Below, piece after piece: positions 32,454 to 41,240 of a stretch of DNA of 64,000 nt. Under the pieces are notes generated by a model. That model saw nothing but the letters and a program-made list of their open reading frames with translations, searched no databases and had not been told where the DNA came from. This DNA is from Bradyrhizobiaceae bacterium (GTDB taxonomy: Bacteria > Pseudomonadota > Alphaproteobacteria > Rhizobiales > Xanthobacteraceae). Numbering within the stretch: position 1 is the first letter of the stretch; each line of letters opens with the position of its first letter. The translations under genes were made by a program, and so were the position numbers. The stretch is from positions 1-64,000 of the forward strand of contig RXJC01000050.1 in assembly GCA_003963435.1 (NCBI GenBank), given 5' to 3'.

Positions 32454-33053
32454 ATGCTCGAAACGTTCAATGATCGCCTTTTCGAAGCAATTGCGGCGGC
32501 GCCAACTCTTGCGGGCGCGCAGCTCACCTTCACGATGACTCTGGCTCAATCGGGTATCTACCTTGGGCCTTTCATGCTTGTCCTCCTCTGGATATTCGGG
32601 GCACACGCGGAGCGGCGGGCTGCCGTCGAAGCTGGACTGTCCACGCTTCTCGCGGTGGCGTTAGCGGTTGTTATTTCATCGCTCTGGATGCATCCGCGTC
32701 CTTTCGCGGTCCTGCAGACCCGAAACTTCCTGGACCACACTCCGGATAGCTCCTTTCCGAGCGATCACAGCACCGCGCTCTTCGCGCTGGGCTTCGCGCT
32801 CTTGGCGTCCGGCTCCGTACCGGGACGTGGCGCCGGAGGACTTGCCGCCCTCCTGGGCCTCGCCGTAGGCTGGGCTCGCGTATATCTTGCCGCACATTTT
32901 CCATTGGACATTGTCGGCGCCGGAGCCGTCGCCGCAATATCGTCGTGGGTCGTTGCGTCGCCTATGGGGCGGACGATCAGCGCGCGCCTGACGATTTGGG
33001 GCGAGCATCTCTTTGGCTGGTCGATCGCAAGCAACTTGCGCCGCCGCCGGTGA
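32454..33053 (+). CDS. PAP2 family phosphatase (undecaprenyl-diphosphatase-like)
   Basis: A 199-residue membrane protein with the three PAP2 motifs: MHPRPF near residue 78 (short motif 1), SSFPSDHSTALFALG near 98-112, and WARVYLAAHFPLDIVGA near 140-156. The catalytic His residues are in the last two. Four to five membrane segments are visible. Relatives (BcrC/YbjG) hydrolyse undecaprenyl pyrophosphate and supply carrier lipid for peptidoglycan. The start at 32454 (ATG-CTC-GAA) is consistent with the family length. Confidence 0.8.
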   Translation: MLETFNDRLFEAIAAAPTLAGAQLTFTMTLAQSGIYLGPFMLVLLWIFGAHAERRAAVEAGLSTLLAVALAVVISSLWMHPRPFAVLQTRNFLDHTPDSSFPSDHSTALFALGFALLASGSVPGRGAGGLAALLGLAVGWARVYLAAHFPLDIVGAGAVAAISSWVVASPMGRTISARLTIWGEHLFGWSIASNLRRRR

Positions 33054-33094
33054 GGGGCGCGACGAGCGGATTTTATGAAACATTGGAATTCAAA

Positions 33095-33346
33095 ATGAAC
33101 GACAAGCGGATGGCATCGCGACATCGCGTTTTCAAAGCCGGCAAGATACTCTTCGACGGTGCCGTGATTGACTGCACGGTCCGCAACGTTTCAAGAACCG
33201 GCGCGGCATTGGAAGTAGTGAGCCCGGTCGGAATTCCGCATAGGTTCACCCTGATGATCGAGGCGGATCGTGTCCGGCGGAATTGCCATGTCGTTTGGCG
33301 GAAGGTTGGGCGGATAGGGGTGGGATTCGACGACGAGGGAATTTGA
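33095..33346 (+). CDS. PilZ domain protein
   Basis: An 83-residue single-domain protein: RHRVFKAGKILFDGAVIDCTVRNVSRTGA carries the RxxxK-type motif and the (D/N)xSxxG motif in the form NVSRTG. The first Arg pair (ASRHR) could contact cyclic di-GMP. It closely resembles the PilZ gene at 48058-48351 (DCTVRN/SCTVRN, SPVGIP/SPIGIP), pointing to duplication within the island. Upstream spacing to the PAP2 gene is 41 bases. Confidence 0.75.
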   Translation: MNDKRMASRHRVFKAGKILFDGAVIDCTVRNVSRTGAALEVVSPVGIPHRFTLMIEADRVRRNCHVVWRKVGRIGVGFDDEGI

Positions 33347-33408
33347 GATTAACGAAGCCTTCTTCTGCCCCGCGATCGACTCCAGACTCTTAGACAGGAA
33401 ACAGCAGA

Positions 33409-34110
33409 ATGATCCGTCTCCATCAGCATCCGGAAGACCACCTTGTCGAGCGCATCGGGTGGCTGCGGGCGGCAGTTCTGGGCGCCAATGATGGGATTAT
33501 CTCCACCGCCAGCCTTATTGTCGGAGTCGCCGCGGCTGCAGCGACCCGCAACGACGTGCTTATTGCAGGAACTGCCGGGCTCGTTGCGGGTGCCATGTCG
33601 ATGGCAGCTGGAGAGTACGTCTCCGTAAGCTCTCAGTCCGACACCGAACTTGCCGATCTGGCTCGCGAACGGCGGGAGCTAAGTGAGAACCCGGAATTCG
33701 AACTCGAAGAGTTGGCCGAAATATACGTCAAACGCGGTCTCGAACGCGAGCTGGCAAGACAGGTCGCGCAGCAGCTTATGGCCAACGACGCATTGAAGAC
33801 GCATGCTCACGACGAGCTTGGAATAACTGGGCTTACGACGGCCAGGCCTGTTCAAGCCGCGTTTACATCGGCCGCCATGTTTTCGATCGGCGCAGCCATG
33901 CCCTTGCTCATGGTGGTTGTTGCGCCCGCGAGCGCGTTGGTTCCGGTCGTATCGGCCGCGTCTTTGGGATTTCTCGCGCTTTTGGGTGCCGTTGGAGCGA
34001 AGGCTGGAGGCGCGCCCATCCTGCGTGCAACGGTACGCGTGACGTTCTGGGGAGCGCTCGCCCTCGCGACGACTGCGGTAATAGGCAAATTGTTTGGTAC
34101 GGTGGTCTGA
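33409..34110 (+). CDS. VIT family iron/manganese transporter
   Basis: A 233-residue membrane protein of the VIT1/CCC1 family: RIGWLRAAVLGANDGIISTASLIVGVAAA at residues 15-43, GLVAGAMSMAAGEYVSVSSQSDTE at about 57-80, then a cytoplasmic metal-binding helix region rich in Glu (residues 85-135), and two to three C-terminal membrane segments. It should move Fe(II) or Mn(II) out of the cytoplasm. It is a single gene, next to the two-component system that follows convergently. Confidence 0.82.
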   Translation: MIRLHQHPEDHLVERIGWLRAAVLGANDGIISTASLIVGVAAAAATRNDVLIAGTAGLVAGAMSMAAGEYVSVSSQSDTELADLARERRELSENPEFELEELAEIYVKRGLERELARQVAQQLMANDALKTHAHDELGITGLTTARPVQAAFTSAAMFSIGAAMPLLMVVVAPASALVPVVSAASLGFLALLGAVGAKAGGAPILRATVRVTFWGALALATTAVIGKLFGTVV

Positions 34111-34241
34111 TTGACTCACGTACGACGTGCATTGCCCCTTGGACGTCGGCGCAAACTGAAAGGGAAAGTACCGCGTTATAGGGGCCCTCGGGCGTCTATC
34201 GCTGAAGAGGTCGTGTACATTCGACAATTCGCCAACCACGC

Positions 34242-35570
34242 TTAGGACGTGATCTCCGGGACCGCGGGAAAGCTGACGCTGGCAATTAGCCCTTGCCCGC
34301 CGGGCTGCCTCGCGTTCTCGAGTCGGATCGAACCGTGACACCGTTCTGCGATGCGCCGGACGATCGAAAGACCGAGGCCGGTCCCTTCGCCCCGCGAGCG
34401 ACTTCCACGGAAGAACGGTTCGAAGATCCGGTCGATTTCCGAAGCAAGGATGCCCGGTCCGGTATCGGCGACCTGGAGGATGACAGCATCGCTTTGACGG
34501 AACAGGCTCAGGTCCACCCGACCGCCTGCCGGCGTATGCCGAAGTGCGTTGTCGATCAGGTTTCGGACGAGTATCGCTAAGGCAACGGGTTCGCCACGTA
34601 CCGAGGCCGTCTCGATCCGCGCGAAACCCAGGTCGATCGAGCGGTCCTGGGCGGCCGGCAGCAGATCGGCGACCACTTCCTTGACGATGCGGTCGAACGC
34701 GCTTAGCGGCATTTCTCTGGATGCGTCTGAATCGTATCTCGCCAGCGCAAGAAGCTGCTCCAGCAGATGAGCGGTTCGCCGGATTCCGGTTCTGAGGGAA
34801 TCCAGCCGCACCCGTCCGTCATGCGAAAGCCCGGCATGCTCCAGATTTTCGGCTTGGACCGAAAGCGCGGTGATTGGACTGCGGAGTTCATGCGCGGCAT
34901 CGGCGACGAACCGTCTCTGCTTATCGAACATCGTCCCGATGCGATCGAGAAGGCGATTGATGGAAGCGACGAAAGGAAGCAATTCCTGGGGAACGCCGTC
35001 CGTCGGCAGCTTTTCCAGATGGTCCGACTGTCTCGCATCGAGATGTGTCGCCAGTTTGGAAAGAGGGCGCAGGCTTCGATCGACGACGATGCCGATCAGC
35101 AGCATGAGGCCCGGAACGAGCAAGCCCAGCGGCACGATGGTTCGAAGCGCGCTCTCCCGGGCAATTTCGTCGCGATGCGCCGTCGATTGACCAACCGCGA
35201 CGCGGCTTGCATCTTTTCGCGTGCGGACCAGGATCCGCCACCGCTCCCCGCCGTGCGTAATAGTCTGGAGGCCGTCGCGAAGGTCCTGCGGCAGGCGGCG
35301 AAGCGAGCCCGCCGGCAGCCGATCGCCGGGGCGCGGCGTCAGTTCCTCGATGACGACCCGCGCCTCGCCGTCGATGTTTCCTTCGGACGGTAGGTCGGTC
35401 AGACGGTCTTTCGACGCGAACGACCCGACCTGCAGCAGGATGGCATCCTGAAGCTCGATCGCCTCCTCGAACGCCCATCTGTAGGCCAGGTAACCCGCTG
35501 CGAGCCCGGTACCGACGATGAAGAGGGTAAGCCCTACGAAGAGACGGCCGCGCAACGAGGAGATCAACAT
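34242..35570 (-). CDS. sensor histidine kinase, QseC/PmrB type
   Basis: A 442-residue inner-membrane kinase. A membrane segment lies at residues 8-30, a periplasmic sensor at about 31-160, a second membrane segment at about 160-180, and a HAMP-like linker follows. The H-box is DAAHELRSPITAL, the N-box NLIDNALRHTP, then DTGPGI and GEGTGLGLSIV. Its ATG overlaps the response-regulator stop by seven bases (ATGTTGA). The partner is the OmpR-type regulator upstream. The likely stimulus is metal, cation or envelope stress, judged from the neighbouring PepSY gene (inference). Confidence 0.85.
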   Translation of the reverse strand: MLISSLRGRLFVGLTLFIVGTGLAAGYLAYRWAFEEAIELQDAILLQVGSFASKDRLTDLPSEGNIDGEARVVIEELTPRPGDRLPAGSLRRLPQDLRDGLQTITHGGERWRILVRTRKDASRVAVGQSTAHRDEIARESALRTIVPLGLLVPGLMLLIGIVVDRSLRPLSKLATHLDARQSDHLEKLPTDGVPQELLPFVASINRLLDRIGTMFDKQRRFVADAAHELRSPITALSVQAENLEHAGLSHDGRVRLDSLRTGIRRTAHLLEQLLALARYDSDASREMPLSAFDRIVKEVVADLLPAAQDRSIDLGFARIETASVRGEPVALAILVRNLIDNALRHTPAGGRVDLSLFRQSDAVILQVADTGPGILASEIDRIFEPFFRGSRSRGEGTGLGLSIVRRIAERCHGSIRLENARQPGGQGLIASVSFPAVPEITS

Positions 35571-36226
35571 GAGCGGTCCACCATCCATCCGACGCCCCTT
35601 ACGTTGCGGATAGCCGCGGCCCCGAGCTTTTTGCGTATCGCGTGGATCAGGAATTCGACGGCATTGCTCTCGACTTCCTCGTTCCAGCCGTAGATATGCC
35701 GCTCAAGATCGACACGCGACAGGATCGTGCCGGGACGCAGCAGGAGGGCTTGCAGCAGTGCGAATTCGCGTGCGGTCAAACGCGATGTCTCGCCGGCGTG
35801 GACCACTTCATGGGTCGCGGGATTTAGACTGATCGCGCCATTGCTCAGGATGGCAGAACTACCGCTTCCCTGCCGTCTAAGGATCGCCCGCATGCGTGCG
35901 AGCAGCTCACGGATCTCGAACGGCTTGACGATGTAGTCGTCCGCCCCGAGGTCGAGTCCGTGGATCCGGTCGTCGATGGCATCGCGCGCCGTCACGATGA
36001 TCACGGGCAACTGACGGCCGGATTTGCGGAATTGCCTCAGCACCTCGGTCCCGTCCGGAGACGGAAGTCCCAGGTCCAACAATGCGAGGTCGTAGGCCTC
36101 GGCGCGGGCTGCCTCGATCGCAGTTTCACCGTCCATGACCCAGTCGACCGCGTATGAAGCGTCCTTGAGCGCCTGTGTGACAGCCGCTCCGATCATCTGA
36201 TCGTCCTCTATCAAAAGAATGCGCAT
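35564..36226 (-). CDS. OmpR-family response regulator, QseB/PmrA type
   Basis: A 220-residue regulator. The receiver domain has the acidic pair ED (LLIEDDQ), phospho-acceptor Asp in LLDLGLPSPDG (about residue 51), Thr in VTARDA and Lys in IVKPFE. The winged-helix DNA-binding domain (about 125-218) contains LTAREFALLQALLLRPGTIL. PmrA-like boxes stand in the PepSY/COG4705 promoter region just upstream (36672-36751), so those divergent genes are its probable targets. Confidence 0.88.
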   Translation of the reverse strand: MRILLIEDDQMIGAAVTQALKDASYAVDWVMDGETAIEAARAEAYDLALLDLGLPSPDGTEVLRQFRKSGRQLPVIIVTARDAIDDRIHGLDLGADDYIVKPFEIRELLARMRAILRRQGSGSSAILSNGAISLNPATHEVVHAGETSRLTAREFALLQALLLRPGTILSRVDLERHIYGWNEEVESNAVEFLIHAIRKKLGAAAIRNVRGVGWMVDRSC

Positions 36227-36289
36227 GTTCGGTTCCCGTGGAGGCCGGCGGCGGATGCCGTCGCCGGCCTCGTTGCAGCCTACCGGCGA

Positions 36290-36625
36290 TTAATCGGCCT
36301 TGTCACCTTCGTCATCGGAATCCACTGCATCCTTGGTCGATGCGACGACCGTGCCTGCGTCCGGATCGACCTTCACGTCGAACACGTCGGTGCCGCTGGT
36401 GACTTCGACGTCGTAAGCCCACCGGCCGTCCTTGCCCTGTTCGTATTCGGCACGGACTGCCTTGCCGTTGGCGTGCTTTTCGGCGGCCGCGACCGCGGCT
36501 CCCATTGATATCTTGGCCTGCGCGATGGGACCCGCATCGTTGGACGCCGTCTTGGCATTGTCAGCGAGAGCCGCTGCCGAGGTCATGACGACGGCGACGC
36601 AAACGATCATCTTCAGCTTGTTCAT
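36290..36625 (-). CDS. secreted PepSY domain protein
   Basis: A 111-residue periplasmic protein: signal peptide (residues 1-21, cleavage after ALA), then a single PepSY domain (ISMGAAVAAAEKHANGKAVR, DGRWAYDVEVTSGTDVFDVK, DAGTVVAST) and an acidic tail. PepSY proteins often stand beside QseBC-like two-component genes and may modulate the sensor or bind cations. A direct-repeat box on the minus strand (36735-36751) lies upstream. Confidence 0.82.
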   Translation of the reverse strand: MNKLKMIVCVAVVMTSAAALADNAKTASNDAGPIAQAKISMGAAVAAAEKHANGKAVRAEYEQGKDGRWAYDVEVTSGTDVFDVKVDPDAGTVVASTKDAVDSDDEGDKAD

Positions 36626-36671
36626 TTTGTCTTCTCCAGAGATTGCCCCTGGTCCCGTCTGGCCGAGTGCA

Positions 36672-36688
36672 CTTAGCGGCAGCTTAGC
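36672..36688 (+). promoter_or_regulatory. PmrA/QseB-like box 1
   Basis: CTTAGC-GGCAG-CTTAGC: direct hexamers separated by five bases, the geometry of PmrA boxes (CTTAAT-N5-CTTAAT). It lies in the divergent region between the PepSY gene and the COG4705 gene. Confidence 0.55.
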
Positions 36689-36734
36689 CGATTCAACCTG
36701 GCAGCGGCTCAGGCGGCCGCGCGGCAGACCTTCC

Positions 36735-36751
36735 TCTAAGTCGTCGCTAAG
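36735..36751 (-). promoter_or_regulatory. PmrA/QseB-like box 2
   Basis: On the minus strand CTTAGC-GACGA-CTTAGA, the same hexamer and 5-base spacing as box 1 but inverted. One box per divergent promoter is the simplest reading. Confidence 0.55.
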
Positions 36752-36814
36752 TCGGCAATCCTAACGATGAGGAAGGGCGCACGAACACCAATGGCCCTGC
36801 GAAGGAAAAAAGAC

Positions 36815-37591
36815 ATGGATTTCGCAAAAACCCGGGCTGCGATAACCCTTAACAAGGTTCCCCAGGTGACGCTTGCCTTCTGGGCGATCAAGATCATGTC
36901 CACCACGGTCGGCGAGACGGGGGCGGACTACCTAGCCGTGCATGTCGGACTCGGCACCGCGGTAACGGATGCCATCACGTTGACGCTGTTGATCGCGGCG
37001 CTGGCGCTTCAGATTCGGATGTCGCGCTACGTTCCCTGGATCTACTGGCTGACCGTTGTGCTCGTCAGCGTCGTCGGCACCCAGATCACCGACGCACTGA
37101 CCGACGGCATGGGCGTAAGCCTTTATGTCAGTACGCCGATATTTGCGGCGGCCCTGGCTGCAACATTTGCTGCCTGGTACGCCAAGGAGCGGACGCTATC
37201 GATCCACACGATCGTTACTGGGCGGCGCGAGCTTTTCTATTGGACTGCGATCCTCTTTACCTTCGCCCTGGGTACGGCGGCCGGGGATCTCGCAACCGAG
37301 GCCGTGGGACTTGGCTTCAATTTGGGCGTGATCGTCTTCGGCGCGATGATCGCGGTCGTTACGATGGCGTATTATCTCGGCGCGGACGCGGTGCTCTGCT
37401 TCTGGCTCGCATACATCCTGACGCGGCCTCTCGGAGCGTCGCTCGGCGACCTGCTTTCGCAAGCGCGCGAGTATGGCGGGCTCGGTTTCGGCTCGATCTA
37501 CACGAGCCTCGGCTTCCTCACCATTATCGTTGCGCTGGTCGCGTTCCTCACCCTGCACGACCGCTCGACTGCCGCGGACGAACGGGCATGA
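36815..37591 (+). CDS. COG4705 membrane protein, copy 1
   Basis: A 258-residue inner-membrane protein with about seven to eight hydrophobic segments. Signature segments KVPQVTLAFWAIKIMSTTVGETGADY and TRPLGASLGDLLSQ recur in copy 2 (38098-38856). The family (COG4705) is uncharacterised; it is often near metal or acid-stress genes. The ATG at 36815 has AAGGA 8 bases upstream and aligns with the start of copy 2; the 36767 start adds 16 odd residues. Confidence 0.75.
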   Translation: MDFAKTRAAITLNKVPQVTLAFWAIKIMSTTVGETGADYLAVHVGLGTAVTDAITLTLLIAALALQIRMSRYVPWIYWLTVVLVSVVGTQITDALTDGMGVSLYVSTPIFAAALAATFAAWYAKERTLSIHTIVTGRRELFYWTAILFTFALGTAAGDLATEAVGLGFNLGVIVFGAMIAVVTMAYYLGADAVLCFWLAYILTRPLGASLGDLLSQAREYGGLGFGSIYTSLGFLTIIVALVAFLTLHDRSTAADERA

Positions 37592-37630
37592 GCCACTCAA
37601 CACAAACCGGTCGAAGATTGGAGAACGAAC

Positions 37631-38047
37631 ATGCCTACCCAAAAAACCTTTCATAGGATCGTCCTGTCGGCGCTGCTTGGCGTGGGGCCGCTTTCCGCGT
37701 CAATTCTTTCGGCACCTTTTGTCGTCGCCGGCAGTACGCAGGCGCAGGCCGCGTCGTCCAAATTGGGAGACCTCACTTCCTTTCGAAACCTCGTCGCCGA
37801 CAGCAAGGCGCTGTTGGACAAGGGCGATCTGGTCGGGGCGAAGGCGCGCCTGAAGGATCTCGAGACGTCCTGGGACGAGGCGGAAGCCGGATTGAAGCCG
37901 CGGGCGGCTGCGGACTGGCACACCCTGGACAAGGCAATCGACCGCGCGCTCACAGCGGCGAGAGCCACGTCGCCGGACCTCGCGGCCTGCAAGTCCGCCC
38001 TCGACGAAATCCTCGCCACGATGGACCGCCTTGCCGGCAGGTCATAG
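37631..38047 (+). CDS. secreted helical protein, unknown function
   Basis: A 138-residue exported protein: a signal peptide to about residue 41 (ending TQAQAA), then a helical domain ([35 protein letters not shown]). It sits between the two COG4705 genes and is likely co-transcribed. It has no catalytic motif. Similar short helical periplasmic proteins accompany COG4705 genes in rhizobia. Confidence 0.65.
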   Translation: MPTQKTFHRIVLSALLGVGPLSASILSAPFVVAGSTQAQAASSKLGDLTSFRNLVADSKALLDKGDLVGAKARLKDLETSWDEAEAGLKPRAAADWHTLDKAIDRALTAARATSPDLAACKSALDEILATMDRLAGRS

Positions 38048-38097
38048 GCCGAAGGCTCCGCCAAGAACAAACGCACCTCAATCGAAAGCAACTTCTC

Positions 38098-38856
38098 ATG
38101 AAAGACCAACTTGGCGAAAGCCTGAGCAAGGTGCCCGCAGTCACGCTCGGGTTCTGGATCATAAAGATCGCCGCGACGACGCTCGGAGAAACCGGCGGCG
38201 ACGCGGTGACGATGTCGATGCATTTGGGTTATCTGGTCGGCACGACGATCTTCGCGGCCATCTTCGTTGCCGCCGTTGCCGGGCAGATAAGCGCCAGGAA
38301 ATTCCATCCGTTTCTCTACTGGGCGGTGATCGTGGCGACGACGACGGCGGGAACCACGCTTGCTGACTTCGTGGACCGGTCCCTCGGCATCGGATATCTC
38401 GGCGGTAGCTCGATTCTTCTCGCTCTCTTGCTGCTGTCGCTTGCGGTCTGGTACCGCACGCTGGGCACCGTGTCCGTGGAATGCATCACCACGCCCAAGG
38501 CAGAAGTGTTTTATTGGGCGACCATAATGTTCTCCCAAACTCTCGGCACCGCTCTCGGCGACTGGATGGCGGACTCCACGGGGCTCGGCTACAGCGGCGG
38601 CGCCATCGTGTTCGGAGCCGCGCTGGCGATCGTCGCCGCGGCGTACTTTTGGACGAATATGTCGCGCACACTCTTGTTCTGGGCCGCCTTCATCCTCACA
38701 CGCCCGCTCGGTGCAACGGTCGGCGACTTCTTGGACAAGCCGCTCTCCAATGGCGGGATGGCACTGAGTCGATACGCGGCGTCCGCCGTGCTCGCGGTAT
38801 TCATCGTGGGCTGCATCGCGTTGCTGCCTCAGAGGGCAGGACGGCATCCGGCCTAA
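38098..38856 (+). CDS. COG4705 membrane protein, copy 2
   Basis: A 252-residue membrane protein with about eight segments. KVPAVTLGFWIIKIAATTLGETGGD and LTRPLGATVGDFLDKPLSNGG match copy 1. The conserved GETGxD and DxxxxxxGxGYxGG/LG patterns place charged residues in membrane segments, as in transporters. Two paralogues in one operon could form a heteromer. Substrate unknown. Confidence 0.75.
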   Translation: MKDQLGESLSKVPAVTLGFWIIKIAATTLGETGGDAVTMSMHLGYLVGTTIFAAIFVAAVAGQISARKFHPFLYWAVIVATTTAGTTLADFVDRSLGIGYLGGSSILLALLLLSLAVWYRTLGTVSVECITTPKAEVFYWATIMFSQTLGTALGDWMADSTGLGYSGGAIVFGAALAIVAAAYFWTNMSRTLLFWAAFILTRPLGATVGDFLDKPLSNGGMALSRYAASAVLAVFIVGCIALLPQRAGRHPA

Positions 38857-38927
38857 CCGTTCGAGCCGTCGGAGACGGGCAGCGCGAAGACTCACCATCA
38901 TTCACAAATCAGACATGGGAACAGAAA

Positions 38928-39242
38928 ATGGCGACCGAACAGTATCATGAACCTGCTGCAGAACTCTCCTCGGAGACGCGTACCTTTGCACGGATGATCG
39001 CCGGACTCGTCGAAGAAGCCGAGGCGATCGGCTGGTATGAGCAGCGGATTTCCCTTGAGAAAGACCGGGAAGCCCGCGCGATCATGGAAAACGCCCAAAA
39101 AGAGGAGTTCAAGCATTTCGGCATGGATCTGGAGTTTTTGCTTCGGAGCAAGAAGGAGTGGCGAGAGATCCTCAGGGGCATTCTGTTCACCGATGGCGAT
39201 ATCGTCGAGGCCGCGGAGAAGGCCGAGAAGAAAGCAGACTGA
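38928..39242 (+). CDS. encapsulated-ferritin-like protein (EncFtn)
   Basis: A 104-residue two-helix protein. Aligned to Rhodospirillum rubrum EncFtn, the ferroxidase residues are all present: Glu29, Glu32, Trp36, Tyr37, Glu60, His63 (segments GLVEEAEAIGWYEQR and QKEEFKHFGMDLEFLLR). It should oxidise Fe(II). No encapsulin shell gene is in this window, and the short C-terminus (AEKAEKKAD) lacks the hydrophobic cargo-loading peptide. It lies between COG4705 and cytochrome b561 genes. Confidence 0.8.
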   Translation: MATEQYHEPAAELSSETRTFARMIAGLVEEAEAIGWYEQRISLEKDREARAIMENAQKEEFKHFGMDLEFLLRSKKEWREILRGILFTDGDIVEAAEKAEKKAD

Positions 39243-39282
39243 CCGCGATCCAATTTCTTCTGCACAGAGAATCGTATTTCCC

Positions 39283-39816
39283 ATGACACAGCAACCCACC
39301 TACGGAAACACCGCCAAGGTCCTTCATTGGATGATCGTGGTGCTGCTCGCAGCACAGTTCGCTATCGGCTGGCTGATGCCCGACATTCAACCGGGCGCAC
39401 CTCCAGGGAGCGCGATGACATTGCATATCACCATCGGGCTTATCATCCTGATGTTGATCATCCTGCGCTTTGCTTGGCGTCTCTTCCACCCCGTTGCGCC
39501 TGCAAATACGCTGCCCCGTTGGCAGTGCCTCCTGTCAGAGACCGTTCATTGGCTTCTCTATGGACTGGTCGTTGCAACCGCCATGACAGGCTGGTTCTTT
39601 GCGTCGTTCCGCGGCTGGCACTTTTCGCCCCTAGTCGGAGTGCCGCTGCCGATGCTGACCGCCCCCGAATCCGTCGCCGGTCGCCTGGTCGGTGGCTGGC
39701 ATCAAGCAGCCGGATTGGGACTGGTCATCGCCATTGGCGTCCACGTTGCCGCAGCCTTCATGCATGCGTTCATCTTCCGCGATCGCATCGTGCAGCGCAT
39801 GCTTCCCCGATTGTGA
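39283..39816 (+). CDS. cytochrome b561
   Basis: A 177-residue four-helix membrane protein. Haem-ligand histidines are in the expected helices: KVLHWMIVVLL (helix 1), MTLHITIGLIIL (helix 2), ETVHWLLYGLVV (helix 3), and GVHVAAAFMHAF (helix 4). It transfers electrons between the quinone pool and a periplasmic acceptor. The start at 39283 is the first ATG giving the family N-terminus (TYGNTAKVLHW). It follows EncFtn by 40 bases. Confidence 0.85.
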   Translation: MTQQPTYGNTAKVLHWMIVVLLAAQFAIGWLMPDIQPGAPPGSAMTLHITIGLIILMLIILRFAWRLFHPVAPANTLPRWQCLLSETVHWLLYGLVVATAMTGWFFASFRGWHFSPLVGVPLPMLTAPESVAGRLVGGWHQAAGLGLVIAIGVHVAAAFMHAFIFRDRIVQRMLPRL

Positions 39817-40374
39817 GCTCCAGCCTGCGCTTTGCGTACGGTCCCAAGAGGAAAAAGGCTCGTAGCGAGATGACGGGAGAGCAGGGCAGAGCTCGGCTCT
39901 GCCAAGCGGATCCTAGGCTGCAGAAACACCAAAGGTGTGGATTCCGGAGAGCTCGCTGGGAGCTACGTCGCTGCACGTCCGCCTCGTCTTCGTCCAAGGC
40001 AAAGACGAATTTATTTTCGCTGATGTGTAACCATTTCGACCCAGCGTTCGAATTAGTCGACCCGACGTCTGCAATCAGTTGTCGGTAAGCTCGCCCCTCA
40101 AAACGGTGTTTTTCGTCGATTGTTTGAGTGACGGATGAGTGATCGGGGTTGCGGCCCATGCCACCATCGGTATATGCCGTTTATAGTGATTGGCTGAGAA
40201 GGCGAGCGCCGCAATCAACGATCACTGCGCTGGTGGATCAACGGTTCCTCACCAACTCGAATGGTGTCGGTTCCAAGACTGCGAGCAAACCACCCGGAGC
40301 CGCTGCGGCGGCTTGGCTTAAAGTGTGCGCCCAAGTTCGTGATTCACGAAGCTGTCGCTGGGAGATGTTGAAGG
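39817..40374. other. no gene I can support
   Basis: A minus-strand frame at 39770-40159 (129 codons) overlaps the cytochrome b561 end and lacks a ribosome site and protein-like character. Short hairpins only. It may be a remnant or regulatory region of the copper cluster. Confidence 0.4.
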
Positions 40375-40860
40375 TTGCTGACACGCGTGACCAGGGCCAC
40401 GAGATTGAGGGCAGGTAAGCTCCTTGCCCTGATCTACATGCTTTGCGTGTTGGCGCCGTCGCTTGCGTTTGCCTTCTCGGATGGATCGCGTGCCGCTCCT
40501 TGTTTGACCGAAGACGAACACGCGATGGGTATCGTCCACGTTCACGACAATGCCGACCGAGCTGCTGCCCACGTCCACGCCGATGGTCACATACACGATC
40601 ATTCGGCAACCGTTCAGAATGCTGGTGACCACGAAGGCGACGATCGGTCAGCGAAGTCCGTGGGCGACCCCGCTACTACGACCGATCACCACAAATCCTC
40701 CGGCGGTCAGTGCTGCGGGATGGTGTGCGTCAGCGCATTGCCGGCGACCGTCGCCGAATTGACCGGGCCATCCCGTCTGACGTCTCGTTGCGAACCCGCA
40801 CGATATCCGGGTATCGCCAACAACGCACCCCCCACGCTTTACCGCCCCCCGAACACCTGA
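40375..40860 (+). CDS. secreted His-rich protein of copper cluster
   Basis: A 161-residue exported protein: signal peptide (hydrophobic residues 15-33, cleavage after AFA), then a His/Asp-rich stretch (VHVHDNADRAAAHVHADGHIHDH), and a Cys pair with Met (GGQCCGMVCVSALPA). The composition suggests metal binding in the periplasm. The start may be TTG 40375 or GTG 40387. It heads the copper gene set; similar DUF2946-like proteins occur beside cus genes. Confidence 0.55.
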   Translation: MLTRVTRATRLRAGKLLALIYMLCVLAPSLAFAFSDGSRAAPCLTEDEHAMGIVHVHDNADRAAAHVHADGHIHDHSATVQNAGDHEGDDRSAKSVGDPATTTDHHKSSGGQCCGMVCVSALPATVAELTGPSRLTSRCEPARYPGIANNAPPTLYRPPNT

Positions 40861-40937
40861 CCCGATCGAAGCTACGCGGTGCCGCGCCCGTCGAGGGCTC
40901 GCGCGCCTGTGGTCCATCATCAGTTCAGGAAAACAGA

Positions 40938-41231
40938 ATGTTTGCGCAGCTTGGGGCGATTCTCGCCGCCGTTCGGTCGGTGGTAGAGAAGTTATTTGGC
41001 AATGGATTTCGAACGATAGCAGGGATGGCCGCCACGGCATTGGCCTTGGGCGGGTGCATGCAGACGGCGGTGCCGCTCGCGGGCGCCGATCCTGCGGATC
41101 CGGACGCGAGGGTAGCGGCCGTGGGTTACCGCTCCACCGTCGCTCCTTTCACCAGCCTTCGCCCCACCGCGCCGTCGTCGTGGCGCGAGCAGAACGACCG
41201 CGTCGCGCCGGCGCCGAAGTCCGGCCGGTAG
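40938..41231 (+). CDS. small lipoprotein of copper cluster
   Basis: A 97-residue protein with a lipobox (ALALGGC near residue 40) after a hydrophobic helix. The rest (VPLAGADPADPDARVAAVGY, then SWREQNDRVAPAPKSGR) is Pro-rich and short. Related small lipoproteins precede TolC-type efflux genes in rhizobial copper operons. Here the following gene starts 9 bases on and itself begins with a TolC-like lipoprotein signal. Confidence 0.6.
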   Translation: MFAQLGAILAAVRSVVEKLFGNGFRTIAGMAATALALGGCMQTAVPLAGADPADPDARVAAVGYRSTVAPFTSLRPTAPSSWREQNDRVAPAPKSGR

Positions 41232-41240
41232 GAGCGACCG

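Noticed and set aside
37651..38901. 416-codon minus-strand frame
   Set aside because: It is antisense to the secreted helical protein and COG4705 copy 2; no coherent domain.
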